Part shown: in pieces, positions 34,850-49,093 of the stretch
Position numbering within the stretch: position 1 is the first letter of the stretch
How the letters are laid out: each line of letters begins with the position of its first letter
From: Vigna angularis
Lineage: Eukaryota; Streptophyta; Magnoliopsida; Fabales; Fabaceae
Assembly (NCBI RefSeq): GCF_016808095.1
Contig: NC_068976.1
Location: 16,951,663-17,015,662, forward strand
Direction of reading: 5' to 3'
DNA length: 64,000 nt
Translations under genes and position numbers: made by a program
The notes under the pieces: generated by a model
Told to the model about the DNA's origin: nothing
What the model saw: the letters and a program-made list of their open reading frames with translations, nothing else
The model's database searches: none

Positions 34850-37800
34850 ATATTTTCCAAAATTAAATTGTGAAAACGTGATTTACTCTATATTCTGAAA
34901 CAACTTTCAATCCAGCAGCAATGCAAGAAAAAAAAGTTGGCACATTAAAAATACATTATGACAGCCAAAACTCTTGGACTATTATTTGAATTTTGAACAA
35001 ACCATTAATGACCCTCGGAATTTACCAGATTTTTCCCACTTGAAATGACATAATATGTGAAAAATCTCATACGTATATGAATCTATTATTATAATATTGT
35101 ATTTGAAAGTACGCATGCATTGTCAATTCACAGTGTCTAATTTTATACGACAGTAGTACTCATCTCCTCTCCTTGCTGATCAGATTCATGAAACATATTA
35201 AAATATAATGTAATTAAGAAACAGTTCCATTATTTTACGTTGTCTGTGAGATTTAGAAGGGTAGCTGAGAGAGTATAGCAAAGTTTTATTGGCATTTACT
35301 TACATGCATGTATGTCAACCCACATGAAATGACAAATTCTGCATTATTTAAAGACATTAAAGATGGTTTAAGATGTGTGATAGCATTCAAAAAGGCATTT
35401 CATTGCATTTAACTTTTTTTTGGCTTTAATATTATGTAGGTAGGTCTTCGCATAACGCGTCAAGTAACGTGTGTTACGTTACGCGTTAACTAGGTCAGAC
35501 TCTTCTTTCTTTCTTTCTTTCTTTCTATCTATCTATCCATCACTCTCATAATGATCATGGGTGATGCTTTAAAAGACAAATAAATAGGATTTGAAAACCT
35601 TGAATTTACCCGACTTGTGGAAGTGATGGAAGCAACAACAACAATGTCAATGAGATTCCTCAAAAAAAGATAAAACAAAAACCATGTCGTGGAGAAGTAT
35701 ATCCACCGCCCAACATATATGGTAATCATCAAACGTGAAAAAAAAAAACATATATGTTTGAGGTTTATGCGTGATGCATCTTCCACAATGGAAGGCCTAA
35801 AATTGAAGTCTCAGTTTAACTAAAGCAGATTAGGTTTTCCAAGTACACTGAAAAAGTGGAATCTCATGAGTAATTTCAACTTAAAACATTGTTTTTCACT
35901 TCAAAACAACATGGTTAAGCTTTTTTTTTTCTTTTTTATCAGTGTTCAAGTTATTACATGCTCAAAAACTAATATATAGAATATCTTAAGAACTCCAAAT
36001 TGTTTAATCAGTTAATTGATTTATTAGATATATGATTTGGACAAAATGAGAGTGTTATTAACTTTCTCCATTATACGTTTTTATATATTCACTTTATCAT
36101 CTTCTTCAAAGGCCCAGTTCTAACACTATCTTGCAGTGAGTTTTAATTGATAATTTTTGAAATTATATTTTATTTATATTTATATCTGTTTATCTTCTAA
36201 TTTATCCTTTCTGTATTTATAAATCTACTTAGTATTTTTTTTAAAAGAAAAGGATCAATAGTTTAAAAAAAGATCTTATTGAAATTCGAATTATTCATCT
36301 AAAATAATTTTGGAATATAATTTAATTAATCATAGAAAATAAATATTTATTTTACATTCCCACATGTTCATATATTAATTAATGAATATTAAATTATTTT
36401 ATTTCTAATAAAATCTCAAAACTTATAAGATAAGTACTTTCATGCTCACTGGTTACTTACCACCCGTCTATTATGTGTCATTTAAGTTGTTTCGATGATT
36501 TTGTAAATTCATTATCATTTATTGTTTTCAATGCAAAAGTTATGATTTTATTTCAATATTTTTTATAAATATTTATTTGAACTATTTGATCAGTATTAGC
36601 TATTATGTCGAAAAAGCTACAAACCACTTAATTCAGTGAGAAACAACCCTTAGTGTGTTATATATTTATAAAAAAAATCTAGTGATAAATGTATTATAGA
36701 AAGATGTAGTTATTATGTCTTTAATGACACAACAATCATGTATAATAAAATTGAGAAAAATGTAAAGCAAGCTGATCAATCTTTATTAAGTAAATGTGAG
36801 AACATTTTAGTAATTTTATTTATTAATTAATAAAAAAATTTCTTAATATGTGTGAGATTATTATAATATGAAATTGAGTGTCAATCATATAATGATTACG
36901 CCAAGAATTTTGAGTTGAAAACGAGGTTGGATTTGAATTGTTGATATCATTAATCTGAAAATGCAGACACTAGCAGGTAAATTCTCACTACACCCGAGAA
37001 TAAATTATTTTTATTTTATGGTATTAATGGGTTTTATAATTTAACCAAAGTAATTAGTGACATCACAGATAAACTTTTTAAGCTTTTTTTTTTCACTTCA
37101 ATCAATGATATCATTCCCTTTAAATTCTTGGCTTATTGCGTTTTTTCTTCCAATTATCTTTTAATTTGTCTCCTAGTTTTTAACATATTGTTGTTTTAGA
37201 GATACACTTTTACCTTGGCTTTCACCATTTTAACCAGATCGACAATATGGTTCGCATTAGCTCAAAATTACATATTGCAAATAGTTGTAATTAAAGGATA
37301 TTTATAAGAATAAAATATTTTCATCTTAATAATATATAATTTATTTAATAAAACGTAAATTATTAAAAAGACTAAATTTAACTAAAAAATATCACTGTGT
37401 GAAAAATAATTAACTTAACTTGATTTAGAACTATCAAAATGTATTAATATCATTTGAAATTTAACGGAGATATAATGAAAAGGACAAAATTTTTGCGATT
37501 TTTAAAAGGGAAGGATAATACGTATGAAAATTTTGGAAATTGAAATCACAAAAAGATATTAAATTAATACAAAAAGTGCATTATTTTTTAACTTGAATTT
37601 GAAAGCAATGCTCCACGCACACAAAATGAATCTACTGGAGTGTGTAGTAGTACTAAATATTATATTAAATTTAGTGATATATAACTATATTTCAAACTGA
37701 AATTAATTATTATATAATTTTAATCCAATTAAAGCAAATAAAATCAATCGAAACCTCTTTAATTTGGCTGGTCCTCTTCACCTTAAGTCCAAGTTAAACG

Positions 37801-40440
37801 TAATTGACTTTGAATCGTTGAATATAATTATAATATATGTCAAATTCATTTTAATTATATATATAGTTGAAAATTTAAAATTGTTTATCCAACTTTAAAA
37901 TAGGGACTTAAATGATCATAAAGTTATTGTTTTACATTTTTTTATTTATAAAACTTTTTATACGGTTAACATTTTCTCATATAATTCAAACACGTTGTTA
38001 ATTCTAAATATTTTAACTATATATGATATTTCACTCCTTATAATTCTAAATAGTTGTATTTAATAATTTCCACTTACTTTACGTGATCAAATTCACAATT
38101 TCACAAAGGTTTTAAAAAAGAAATTTACAAAAAAGTGGGTGATATCGTGCATCAACATCTTATCTATTATCAACAACCAAAATAGTTAGTTCATACTATT
38201 GTCTCTTAACATATTCAGGAAATAATTATGTAAATGGGTGTAAAAATATAAATTGCTTACTAAACTCTATACCTTAACATCGATTTCATAATAACAAGAT
38301 GGTTTTATGAAGCTTGACTATAGAATGCAATTGTCACAATTTTTTACTTAAAATACTAAACTGTCACTAATACATCCAAAGAAGTTAATAACTACTTGAT
38401 AATTAACCCAAAAAATATCTAAAAAAAAAAGAAAAGTCGTTAAAAAGTCAGCATTAACAATTAAGTTTTAAAATTTTGCACTTAATTACTTTTTTCTAGA
38501 AGACTTAAAATCTCTTTTACTCTTTCTGATTTTCGGATAAACATGCGGTGATGAATCTTGAAGAAATATTTTAGAAGTGTCAAAATAGATATATTAGAAT
38601 TTTGGGGTGACAAATATATAAGATATATTAAAATTAAAAAAAATTATATATTAATTAACATGTTTGAAAAAGAAAATGGAACCACCAAAGTAAATTGAAT
38701 GTAAGAGAAAGAGAGAAAAGATGAATGGAAAAAGAAAATTGAAAGAGATAAAAAAGATATATTATCATTTTTTTCACTTCATCAATTTAAGGAAATATAA
38801 GTAACTAATCCTATGAAAGAAATAGATTATTTAAAATTATTTAAATGGAAGAAGATTTGCCACTTGAGAAAAATTTTCAAGATAAGAATTAAGACAGGAT
38901 TGGAGAATTCTCAAGACTTTCATCCAATCTTAAAAATATAGGGTTTGACTCTTTTTATGAGCATATACCGATTTTGAAGAGGAAAAAACACACATAAAAT
39001 GTTTAGAAACATTAGAACATCAAAATGTGAATATATAATACGACTTAGGCTAAATTTAACCCAACTAATTTTATGTTTTTAATATTCAATTAACTTGTAA
39101 TCAATCCTAACATAGAAGTAGTTGCTTAAAATTAGGAAGGTACTTGTTAGTTTCAAACATTAAGAAAAACGTTATCCTTATATTTATATTTTCAAGAATA
39201 TTTTATTCTTTAATTTATATATTACGGAATCGGTAATATATCCTCGCCGCAATAACGCGTGACGAATATATTAAAATCGCGCTATTAAAAAAACACTACA
39301 TTTTATTCTTTATTAATAATCAGTTAATTAATCTTGAAAAAAAAAATATGTTTGATTTTATGGATGATGAGAAGTGGAAGCGAATGTGGAAAAAGAATAT
39401 GATGTGGGAGAGGCGTCTGATGGGGAAGTGGAGGAAGAATTGAGCGGTGATGGGGACGTGTGAGGAAGGTAAGTGCATGTGCGTGACGCAGCGTATTGGG
39501 TTTCCTCTGCTGTCATGTGTAGAATATCATATGTGGTCGCTTCACACCATAAATATCGCAAGAAAACAATCTTAATTATGGCCACGCTCAGACAAAGTAC
39601 CACCGGGTTTTCCGCTGCAAGGACGAATAACAAAAACCCAGTGACGCGACACGTGGACCATCGTCCACCCTCCGATGGTCAAAATTCCCGCAGATCTATC
39701 GAATTCCAGACTCAGAACTTGGCAGTCCCAGATTTTGTTGTTCCCCCGTCTCACATCACAAACACCAACACCAACACCAACACAACAAACACTCTCAGTT
39801 TGAGTCTGAGTAAGCACAAACACAACAACACAACATAACATTTCTTTCATTTCCCAACCACTCTCTCTTCTAATTCTTCGCTGCTTCCACTTCTCATGGC
39901 GGCGTAGCAGACACTCTAATTCCCTGCCATTATTGCGCCACACAAACACCAACCATTTCTTTCGTTTTCTCTCTTTTTCAATATCACTTTTCCTCAAAAC
40001 CTGCAGAACGTTTAAATTCACCAAAAAATAAAAACTTAATCTTTAAATTTTACTGTCACGTTCGTTTTTAAAATATCTCACCTTGTGGGTTGATGAAAGA
40101 AACAAAATTGAACGAGAGGACGTGGTTATTATAGTTTTTACGGTTTAAAAACGAAAGTAATGGGAATTTAGAAATTTGGGAAGTGCACCTAATTTCTGAT
40201 TTAGTCAGAAAAAAAGGAAGAGATCAGAAGATCATAGTTGAGACGCCCCCACACGGTCTGGGCACAGTGACAGAGTGAGAGTCAACAAGACCCACAAAGG
40301 AAAAAATAAAGAAAAAAAAAGAGGTTTTGAGTGGGTGGAAAATTAATAAGTATTAGTATCGGTCAGAAAATTTATTAAAGATGCACTTTATATGTAAAAC
40401 CCAAAAATATTAGTATTACAGTTGCGGGGTGTGTGTCTGA
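34850..40440. other. intergenic; last kilobase is SRS5-like gene upstream region
   Basis: No gene supported. 35454-35487 is an imperfect hairpin. 35502-35540 is a CTTT/TCTA simple repeat. 39470-40030 is less AT-rich and contains CACGTG at 39650-39655 and CAACAC repeats. Open frames there on both strands (39358-39633, 39473-39838, 39572-40024) are mutually overlapping and show no domain, so I read it as upstream regulatory or untranslated sequence. Confidence 0.45.
35454..35487. other. imperfect hairpin with CG-containing arms
   Basis: The left arm AACGCGTCAAGTAAC and right arm GTTACGTTACGCGTT pair at all but two or three positions around a GTGT loop. It is CpG-dense in an otherwise CpG-poor region. 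Confidence 0.55.
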
Positions 40441-40443
40441 AAA

Positions 40444-40450
40444 TATATAA
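40444..40450 (+). promoter_or_regulatory. probable TATA box of the SRS5-like gene
   Basis: TATATAA lies 92 bp before the start codon at 40542, leaving room for a leader of about 60 bases. Position and sequence fit a plant TATA box; no start-site data are available. Confidence 0.5.
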
Positions 40451-40541
40451 ACCTGTGAAGAACTGTTTAAAGATTCGCGAAGGTTCTTCTTTCTGATATG
40501 GATATTATCTCTGAATTGGGGATCGTAGAGTGCAACAGAGC

Positions 40542-42005
40542 ATGGCGGGGTTCTTCTCTCTAGGAGGAAGGCATAACAAAGCAGAAGACGAGGAGGATCA
40601 CAGAGAAGACAACAACATCAACAACAATAATAATAACAGTCAATTTTTGTTCAGAAACGTTAACGACGAGATCTACAACACCAACAAGGGCTTCGAGATA
40701 TGGCCACAATCCTCGTACCACCACAACTTCACCAACTACTACTCCTTCGGTGTGGGCCCTAGTCGCAGGAACAACACCGCCAACAACAGCTCCTCCAACA
40801 ACGTAAACGACGACGTTTCTGTCTCTTTCTCGGATGAGTCCAACCGCTTCGGCTTCACCGTCATGAGGTCCGGAGGCGGCGTGGGAGGCGGCGGAGGCGG
40901 CGTGGGAGGCGGCGGAGGCGGCGGGATGAACTGTCAGGACTGTGGCAACCAGGCCAAGAAAGACTGTTCGCACCTCAGATGCAGAACCTGCTGCAAGAGT
41001 CGAGGGTTTCAGTGCCAGACTCACGTTAAGAGCACTTGGGTTCCCGCCGCCAAACGCCGTGAACGACAGCAACAACTCGCTGTGTTGCAGCAACAAAATC
41101 AACCACCACAGTTTCGTGGAGATCACTCCAAACGACACAGGGAAAGTATCGAAGGTGTTGCAGCCGGTGGTTCCCTCGCTTGCGCTCCAGTTCCTATCAC
41201 CACCACAGGTAAAAGAATAAATTACGATGAAACACCATATATACACATACGATAGAAAAGTTCATAAAATGAAAATCCTTCTTCGTGTTGTTAAACTATA
41301 TAGGTATTTGAGTCTATTGGATGAGATATTATTGCTAGAGAGATCAAGATACAGTGAGATCTCAAGCAAGTATAGCCTTCTATGTCTGATACCTAACATC
41401 TATGGTCCATATCACTTCACTCTGAAAGTGAAATTCTCTTCCATAGTTACCCATCACCACCTTGCTTTTTTTTTTCCACTCTCTCTCTTTGTTATTCCAT
41501 TACTGTTAATAAGTTAATCTAATTCCATGTGATCCGTTAGAGGGAGAGAAGAAATCGGAGCTAGCTAGCTAGCTACTAGCTTCTTTGATTTACATGAACG
41601 GTTTAATTTGATTTGTGGTTCTGATGAATCTGTGGGTTGGTTGGTTATTGGTTAGGGTTGGAGGTGGGTCAATTTCCACCGGAGCTGAACTCGCCAGCGG
41701 TGTTTCGGTGCGTCAAAGTGAGTGCAATGGATGCACCGGACGAGCGTTACGCGTACCAAACCGCAGTGAACATAGGAGGGCACGTGTTCAAGGGAATTCT
41801 CTACGATCAAGGAGTGGACGGTCCTTACGCCAGTGCAGGTTGCGAGGGTTCCTCCGGTGGCGGCGGTGAAGCTCGGCCACTCGCTCTCATGGCCGCCACA
41901 ACCACAACCACAACAGCTGGAAACCCTTTTGACGCTTCACTCTACCCGGCTCCGATGAATGCTTTCATGGCTGGTACGCAATTCTTCCCACCCCCAAGAT
42001 CCTAA
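40542..42005 (+). CDS. SRS5: SHI/STY/SRS family transcription factor, SRS5-like
   Basis: Two exons, 40542-41208 and 41656-42005 (donor ACAG|gtaaaa, acceptor ggttag, phase 1), giving 338 residues. The ATG at 40542 opens MAGFFSLGG, the family's conserved N-terminus. [15 protein letters not shown] and YSFGVGPS match the SRS5 type. The zinc-binding RING-like domain is complete: C131-X2-C134-X7-C142-X4-C147-X2-C150-C151-X6-C158, followed by [17 protein letters not shown]. Exon 2 carries [22 protein letters not shown] and the IGGH domain (I262-H265 in [17 protein letters not shown]). Asn runs (~residues 22-32) and a Gly/Val run (~111-128) are low-complexity linkers. Family members are plant-specific nuclear activators that bind ACTCTAC-type sites and promote auxin synthesis and organ development; that is family knowledge. 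Assignment to SRS5 rather than SHI or STY1 rests on the N-terminal motifs. Confidence 0.95.
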
Positions 42006-42984
42006 GGACGTTTCTCTCTCTCACTCTCTCACTCACTCTCTCTCCTCTCTAGCTAATAATGATTGAAAGTTGAAACCGGGTATTTGTTTTTCATGGACTC
42101 TTATAATTAAGGTTAAGGTTGTTGGGTGTTATATGTGCATCGATCTTAAGTTCTTAACATCATCAGCTGAAGTAGCTGCTACTAGCTAGACTAGTTAAGA
42201 GTTCGTCACAAATGATTACGTCGAAGATGATGATTCACGAAATTAAAGGGAGCCTGTTTATTTTGTTTAGTTTTGTCCGAATCTCAGTTCAGATTTTCAT
42301 GTTGTTTCGTTGTTATCGAAATACTCACTTCTCATTCTCGATCAATTCCATTGCACATCATGCACTCTAATCTAATCTACTACATACTATATATTTTCAT
42401 TTGGAGCTAACAGCATTTGGATGTGTGCTTTCTTCTTATTATTATTATTATCATTATTATAATTATTATAATTATTATCACTGTGTGATTAATTTGATTT
42501 GATTTGTTTATAGTATTTTCGTTGTTGTGGATTAACAATAAGAGTGTGGCTGTGGCTGTGTGGTTGGTGCTGAACTCGAAGCTGCTTTTCTTTTCCCCCG
42601 TTTATCCGTTGGTTTGCCGGATCAAAATGGAACGAAATAGGTTTCGTGTTTGGTTAAGCATAGAATTTTAAAAGCATATATTCTTTTTAACTCTTGGCAC
42701 GATTTCTGGGAGAAACAGGTGCGTCTTTTCTTTGTCTCCCATGCATTTGGCCATTCGCAAACTTGGCCTAGTGCAGACCAGTCCCTAAAGTGAAACCACT
42801 CGCATATGCAATTCAATCACCTTTTTTTTTTAATTTTTTTCTTTTCTATTACACCTTTTTTTCTTCTCCCGATCCATCTACATTTATATATATCTTGCAT
42901 AAATGTATTATTACGTATAAATGGAGAATTACAAGCAGCATTTACACCAACTACTTCTCTGAACACACAATAAAATTGGGCACT

Positions 42985-43019
42985 GGAATAGACATCCATC
43001 ATCCATGGACGTCTATTCC
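42985..43019. other. 15-bp stem hairpin
   Basis: GGAATAGACATCCAT pairs with ATGGACGTCTATTCC at 14 of 15 positions around a five-base loop (CATCC). Too short on its own to be called a microRNA precursor. Confidence 0.5.
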
Positions 43020-46000
43020 TTATGCTAGAGATGGAAAAGCATTCTTCTTTGGCACAAAATGTTTAATGCTTCTCAAAGTATGTGCATGTGAGGTGTGTTC
43101 ATATTGCATACAAGTGGCTACTGCCACCAATGATATAGGTCAAGGTACATATGATATGATAGGGTTAATGATACTTCCGTAGACTGCTGGTTTTAGTTCA
43201 TAAGGAAGAACCAGAAAACTTTTCGAAAATTTCCCTTGTTTTGTAATAACTGACCCATAACATGTGCTGCACAACCTTCAGCTGATTGAGACCATAGCGG
43301 TCTCTTTCTTCTTCATCTATACTTTTGTTCTTTTGTATTTATCATAACCAACCTCTTTCTTTCAATGCCTTCTGGATTCTTTTTATCAGTCTTCATCATC
43401 TTCATCTAGCAACACACACCTGCCTCCTATTCCCTATCTCCTCTTCTCACCCTTTCTCAAATCAAAATCTTGTTCTCTTCTGCTCACATACACACACATA
43501 TACATTACTCTTTATGATTATATTAATATTAAGCTTTAAAATTGCCTCAATTTCGTGCCCTTTATAGGAGACATACAGACAAGGGCATAAAAAAGAGTTA
43601 TAGCCTTTATTTCCTGTGAGCACTCCCAAAGAAGAAAAGTAAATCATACAAAAATTGTTAAATTGCAATGTTTGTGATGATAAATGGCATAAATCTCGTA
43701 TTTTCGATCGCAATCTAATAGTAATGCATCAAAATATAGAAATCCTCTCAAAACATTCAAGTAATAATAACCTGCAAACCGTTGTGCAGCACATGCACAA
43801 ACTCTGTAAGATAGCAATGAGTTTAATATAACGAAATCATTGTTGGTGAATAGTGAAACAAAACTTAATGCAATTAAAAGCTTATGGTGGTAATTGTTTA
43901 TTGAAATTGAAGTGAACATATATAACTATAGTTGGACTCAAGCTAGATGATTGTTAATTTTCAAAAGCTTTCTGAAATCATTGGGAAAGAAGTCACAAGA
44001 ATGTTGATCGTGCCTTTTTCAACTTATTCTGAGTGAAAATATCATGTTATATATTTATTGTTATATCTGTGCGTGAAGAGATCGTAGTTAACACTTTTCT
44101 CTCACAAGCTTCACTCCATTCTAAACATTTATGATAAAGCCGAGTGATATTAAGTGTGCCATGGTGCATTATATCTGATAAAGAACTAAAAACATTGTTA
44201 TTATGCAATTTTTAATATCAGTTCTTCATCATAAGAAGTTTTACTTGATACATTCTTATGACAATATTATTATTATGAGTTAGAGTGTGTTTTACGTATT
44301 AATTAATGTGATAGGATTTTATATTTAAGCTAATTAGAAGAGATAAAACAGGTGCTTATATTATTATTCATACTCATTTCAAACCAAGTGGTCCATCAAT
44401 TCATGGTGGGTTTATTTAACCAGTGTATATGTGATTGAAAACTCAGAATAATAAACAAGAGATATAGTGATATATATGTATATGCTGTGTGTGTTAATCA
44501 TCGTCTGGAAAATAATGAAGAGCATATATATATGAAACGATCTCTTATTAGGAAATTGCTTTATAGTTATAAAAGGATTATTCATTGTTGTCACACTAGC
44601 TAGGGCAAAGATTTAGTTTGTGATTGCGCTGATAAATAGGAACCTTTTCATGGCTAGACGACATGCTGTCTAGTCAAATGCCTAGTCATACAATTGTATA
44701 TTCCTTTCTTTTTTGGGTGCAAAATCCTGTGCTTCGAAAAATATAGTTCCCCATGCCTGCAACGCTTTATACCCTGATTTATTTTATGCAAAAGGTAATT
44801 GCTGAGTCATTATTCATCACGGCAAAAAAGGAAATTTAATCGAATATATCATCCCTTTATACTTTCTAAAATTGATTTTCTTCAAAAGAAATTAATATAT
44901 TTTTGTACAACGAGCCAACAATGGGTCTGCTTTATGTTGAGGTTACAGAAACTATACCAGGGAGAAAGAAAATACGAAGGTCACACACAAACACAAGAAC
45001 ACTATTTTGAATTTTTTTTTTAATTTTTATTAATGCAGAAAGAAAGAGAGAGAGAGAGAGAGAGAGTTTGGTTTTGAAATGAAAGAATGTGATATTTGGG
45101 TATTAAATTGTTTGAATGTGTGCTTTGCTGTCTTTGAGTTGGGGTCAACAATTATTTGATAGGACACGACCTACCATTGTCCACATGAAATTGACTTCAA
45201 TCGTGCCAAATTTAATGTAGTTGGGAATATTAATTATTATGCAGCAATGACAAGAAATGGTATATATATATATATTATATGTCCTAAGATTGCGGTAGCC
45301 ATAACATATATACAGTAGCGATAAACAAATCAAGGTGATAAATCAATCACTGTTGACGTGAATTAACCGGAGCAGAGAGGAAAAGCCCAAATTAAGGTTG
45401 TTGATTTGAGCATGATTAATTACTGACATTAACGTGAAAACAAACGAAGAAGAGTACAGAATTCACGGGCCATTTTGATGAGGAGCTTGGTCTGAATCCG
45501 GACAATGGATGTCGGAAGAAGGGTTATTATTGAAAGTGTGTTTTGATGAGTTTGAATAATAATAATAATAATATTATTGATGGAAAAATTGAGGAAGAGA
45601 ATAGCTAGGGTTTGATATGATGGTCACAGGCTAGGGTTTGTGCAATGAATAGAAGGGAATATAGGTCATAGCGCGGGGCATAGCAGGAAGGTGTTTTTCC
45701 CTGTGTTTGATATCTGTTCAGCTACACAGTGGTCCAAACACACTCAGCTACACTGCACCAAGCTTGCATGTGACATGTGAATATGGGAGAGATGCAAATG
45801 TTCAACAACTCCTTCTGGAAAAACACTAGCCCTACCTATTCTTTTTTTGCATTTATATCATCTTCATTAATACACAAACTATATATATTTTTTATATTTA
45901 TAAAATATATAAATTGTAGAGTTTTAGGTTCAAAATGAAATGAATTTTGGTGAGTGATTAGAGGGAGTGCTAGGTATCTGTCACCCACGCTCATCAGTTT

Positions 46001-46841
46001 GGCAAAACCATACTTTGACTAAACTGTTGCAGGAAATGGTTCTGCTAATAGGGATGGGGTATTCAAAGTACATCATGAAATGACCCACCGATAATAAAAG
46101 AAGATATTGCATTCCAATCTAATGGATGAAAATCTATGCATAAGATATTCAATTTTAAGTTAGATCTTCTTAAAAAAAAACACTTATTGGAGCATATATC
46201 ATATAATGAAAATTTTAGATATTTAAATCCTAAATTTTGTATAAATTCGTTTAAGATGGAGATACTTGAATTAAAATACAATTTTTAACAGGTAGTTTTA
46301 TAAAACTAAGATTTTTCAAGATTTAAATGGTAATAATGGAGTCTCAGACAAGAGTAAACAAGAACACGACAAGAAAAAAAATGTGAAAAATAGTGATAAT
46401 TTTAATAAATAATCATTAAACATCAATATTTCAAAGTTAAGAGGCTAAATATAGAAGTTATTCTTTACAATGTTAATTAGTTCGTTATTCTTTACAATGT
46501 TAAAATTTATATAGAAGTAAAGAGGAGAGTAATTGATCAAACATATAAGAGGTTGAGAAACCTACATAGGAACACTGTCGTTGTAATAATGGCAAAAAAA
46601 GTATTTTAATCTAGGAAAATATTATAATTTAAATAATGAGAATAAAAAACTAATAAAATTCAATATAAAAATTTTAAAAAAATTAAATTACATATATTAG
46701 TATAATACCCAAAGTTTAATAATGTTTTAAGTTAACCATCAACTATAAGAAAATACGGACTTTTAATATAATTAATATAAAAATTAAAATTTATTTATTA
46801 CATTGATTAATTTATCATTACATATCTTGTTGTAACATATC

Positions 46842-46844
<3 letters not shown>

Positions 46845-46914
<70 letters not shown>
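46845..46914. repeat. (TA)n microsatellite
   Basis: About 70 bases of TA in a very AT-rich kilobase. Confidence 0.95.
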
Positions 46915-46917
<3 letters not shown>

Positions 46918-48973
46918 CAGTTTTTATATTTTAAATATATTATTATAGTATTTTAAAAATTAATTTTATATTTACAAATTCTTATTTGAGATTATTACTA
47001 TAATCATAACTTGAATACAAATATTAATAAAATATTTAATATTATTAATATATTCTTTATGTACATATACAAAATTATATATTTTATTAATTAAATAGTC
47101 TAATATATTATTTTATTATATTTAAATCAGTATTTTTATATTATATTTATTATTATACTATTAAATAAAATATATATAATATATAGTATAATATTGACTA
47201 TAATTTATTTTTTAATTTTATCAATTTTTTAGAGAAGAAAGTTTATAGCATTTTTCAACTATAGAAGTATGGAATCTAGTAAAAAAAAATGTGAGAATAT
47301 TGAATTAATTATTATAAAAGTTATACTATTTTTTTTATAATTACTAAATATATATTTATTATAGAAAAATAAATAATTAATAGAATTTAAGTATAAATTT
47401 AAGTCATACATTAACAAAAGATAAACAATATATAATAAAAAAATTCATAATTTTATTATTCATAAATTTATTATTTTTAACTTTTAAATTGTGATATTTT
47501 ATTTAATTTTGATTTAAAAATCTTAATTTTTCGCATATTTAATATATTTTAAAAATATGTTTAGTTAATAAAAATGTAAAGAAAATAAATAAAAAATTAA
47601 CTAGGAGAATAATCATTAATTTATTTTATTTTAATTCAAATGTGATTCAAAATGAATGATGTTACCTTTTGTACAGATCTTTCTACTTTGTAGAAAAGGG
47701 TATTAATAAATTATACATTTAATATCTTAAAAATATAAAATATAATTTGTACTTACAAAACAAAGAAAGTAACAGAAGAAGTAAGAGCATTAGTAAAAGA
47801 ATATTGTAAGAAGATTAATTATTGTTTCGAAATACACAACACTTGACAGGTTTCTGAACTTTAATGGTGTATAACTTACTTGTTTCACCAACATAATATT
47901 TTTCCACTATGTTTGTTCACAATCTCATGCTTTTTCTTTGATCATCTTATTATTTGTGTTGGAATTGCTTCCTGAAATTTTAATCTCCTCTGTCAGTGGA
48001 ATTTTAACTAAGTTTTAACAAACACCAACTTTATTCTACAGAAAAAGAAACATTCTTTTTATTGGAAGCAAAAGTTTGGAACTCCTAAAACCTTGCAGAT
48101 TTTCTTGGATTTCTTATAGAACTGAGATTGATGTCATTTGGAAATTTATGAGAGGATATATATTCATTATTTTTATCTGTAGTTTAAGATTCTTGTGTAA
48201 AAAAACTATTAGAAACACAGTAAATTTCTAGATTTAATAAATTAATTATAACATTTTTTGTGTGTATATTACAATAAGTACATACATATATAAATTATTT
48301 GAAGATTAGATAAAAATAAGAATATAATTGACAAACAAAATATTAATGTTGTCTTAAACTTAACAGATACAATTAAATTCAAATTAAAAAATTAAAGTTG
48401 CAACACCTAAAAAAAATGGAGGGAGTAATTTCTAGGTTTTTAGGTTTTGTGTATCCTTACAGGGATTACAATCTCTCTGGATGATTGTAGAGAGAAAATT
48501 AATATTGAAATGATGGCGTGTATGGTATAATGATTTTATTATAAAAAGTTTAATGAGAAAATTTAATAATTTTTGTATCCAAGCAAAAACACTTGAATTT
48601 GTTTAACCTCAGAATCAATTTCTCAATTTTGAGTGAAATAAGAATTGTTATAGTTGTTGCCTCCAAGCATTAGCAACAGTTGCTTGTTCTATATATAACA
48701 TGTTTATGTTATGACTTACATGGACTGCCCTTGAGTTCAGCTCTTTCCAATTTTGAAATGCATTTTCCAGCTTTTCTATTATATACTTCAGTTTTTTCTT
48801 GTTTCGGTCATCATTCATATTTGTCAAATCTTTTCTTTGACAAAGTGCTTTTTGTATAACAAAAAGTTTTGCTGACTTTAATAGTGGGCCTTGAAGTCAT
48901 ATCTTTCCTCCAAGAAATTCATGTCTTGATGCATCATATTTACTTTGAATTTCTTCTTCACTTTTACTGCATG

Positions 48974-49093
48974 TTAAGATTTGTCTATCGTTTTTCTTTC
49001 ACAAAGAGCTAATCATTCAATTATTTTATTCAGTAAGATCTGTCTAATGTTTTCCTTCACAAAGTGCTACTCATTTGCTATGTTTCAGTTCAG
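48974..49093. repeat. 60-bp imperfect direct repeat
   Basis: taagatttgtctatcg...cacaaagagctaatcatt at 48974 recurs as taagatctgtctaatg...cacaaagtgctactcatt at 49034, a period of 60 bases. A related motif (gacaaagtgctttt) lies near 48838. Confidence 0.55.

Noticed and set aside
39358..40024. Overlapping open frames on both strands upstream of the SRS5-like gene
   Set aside because: They conflict with one another, carry no motifs, and the DNA looks like a promoter/leader with CAACAC repeats.
40560..41246. 228-residue minus-strand open frame opposite the SRS5-like gene
   Set aside because: Antisense shadow of a GC-rich coding exon.
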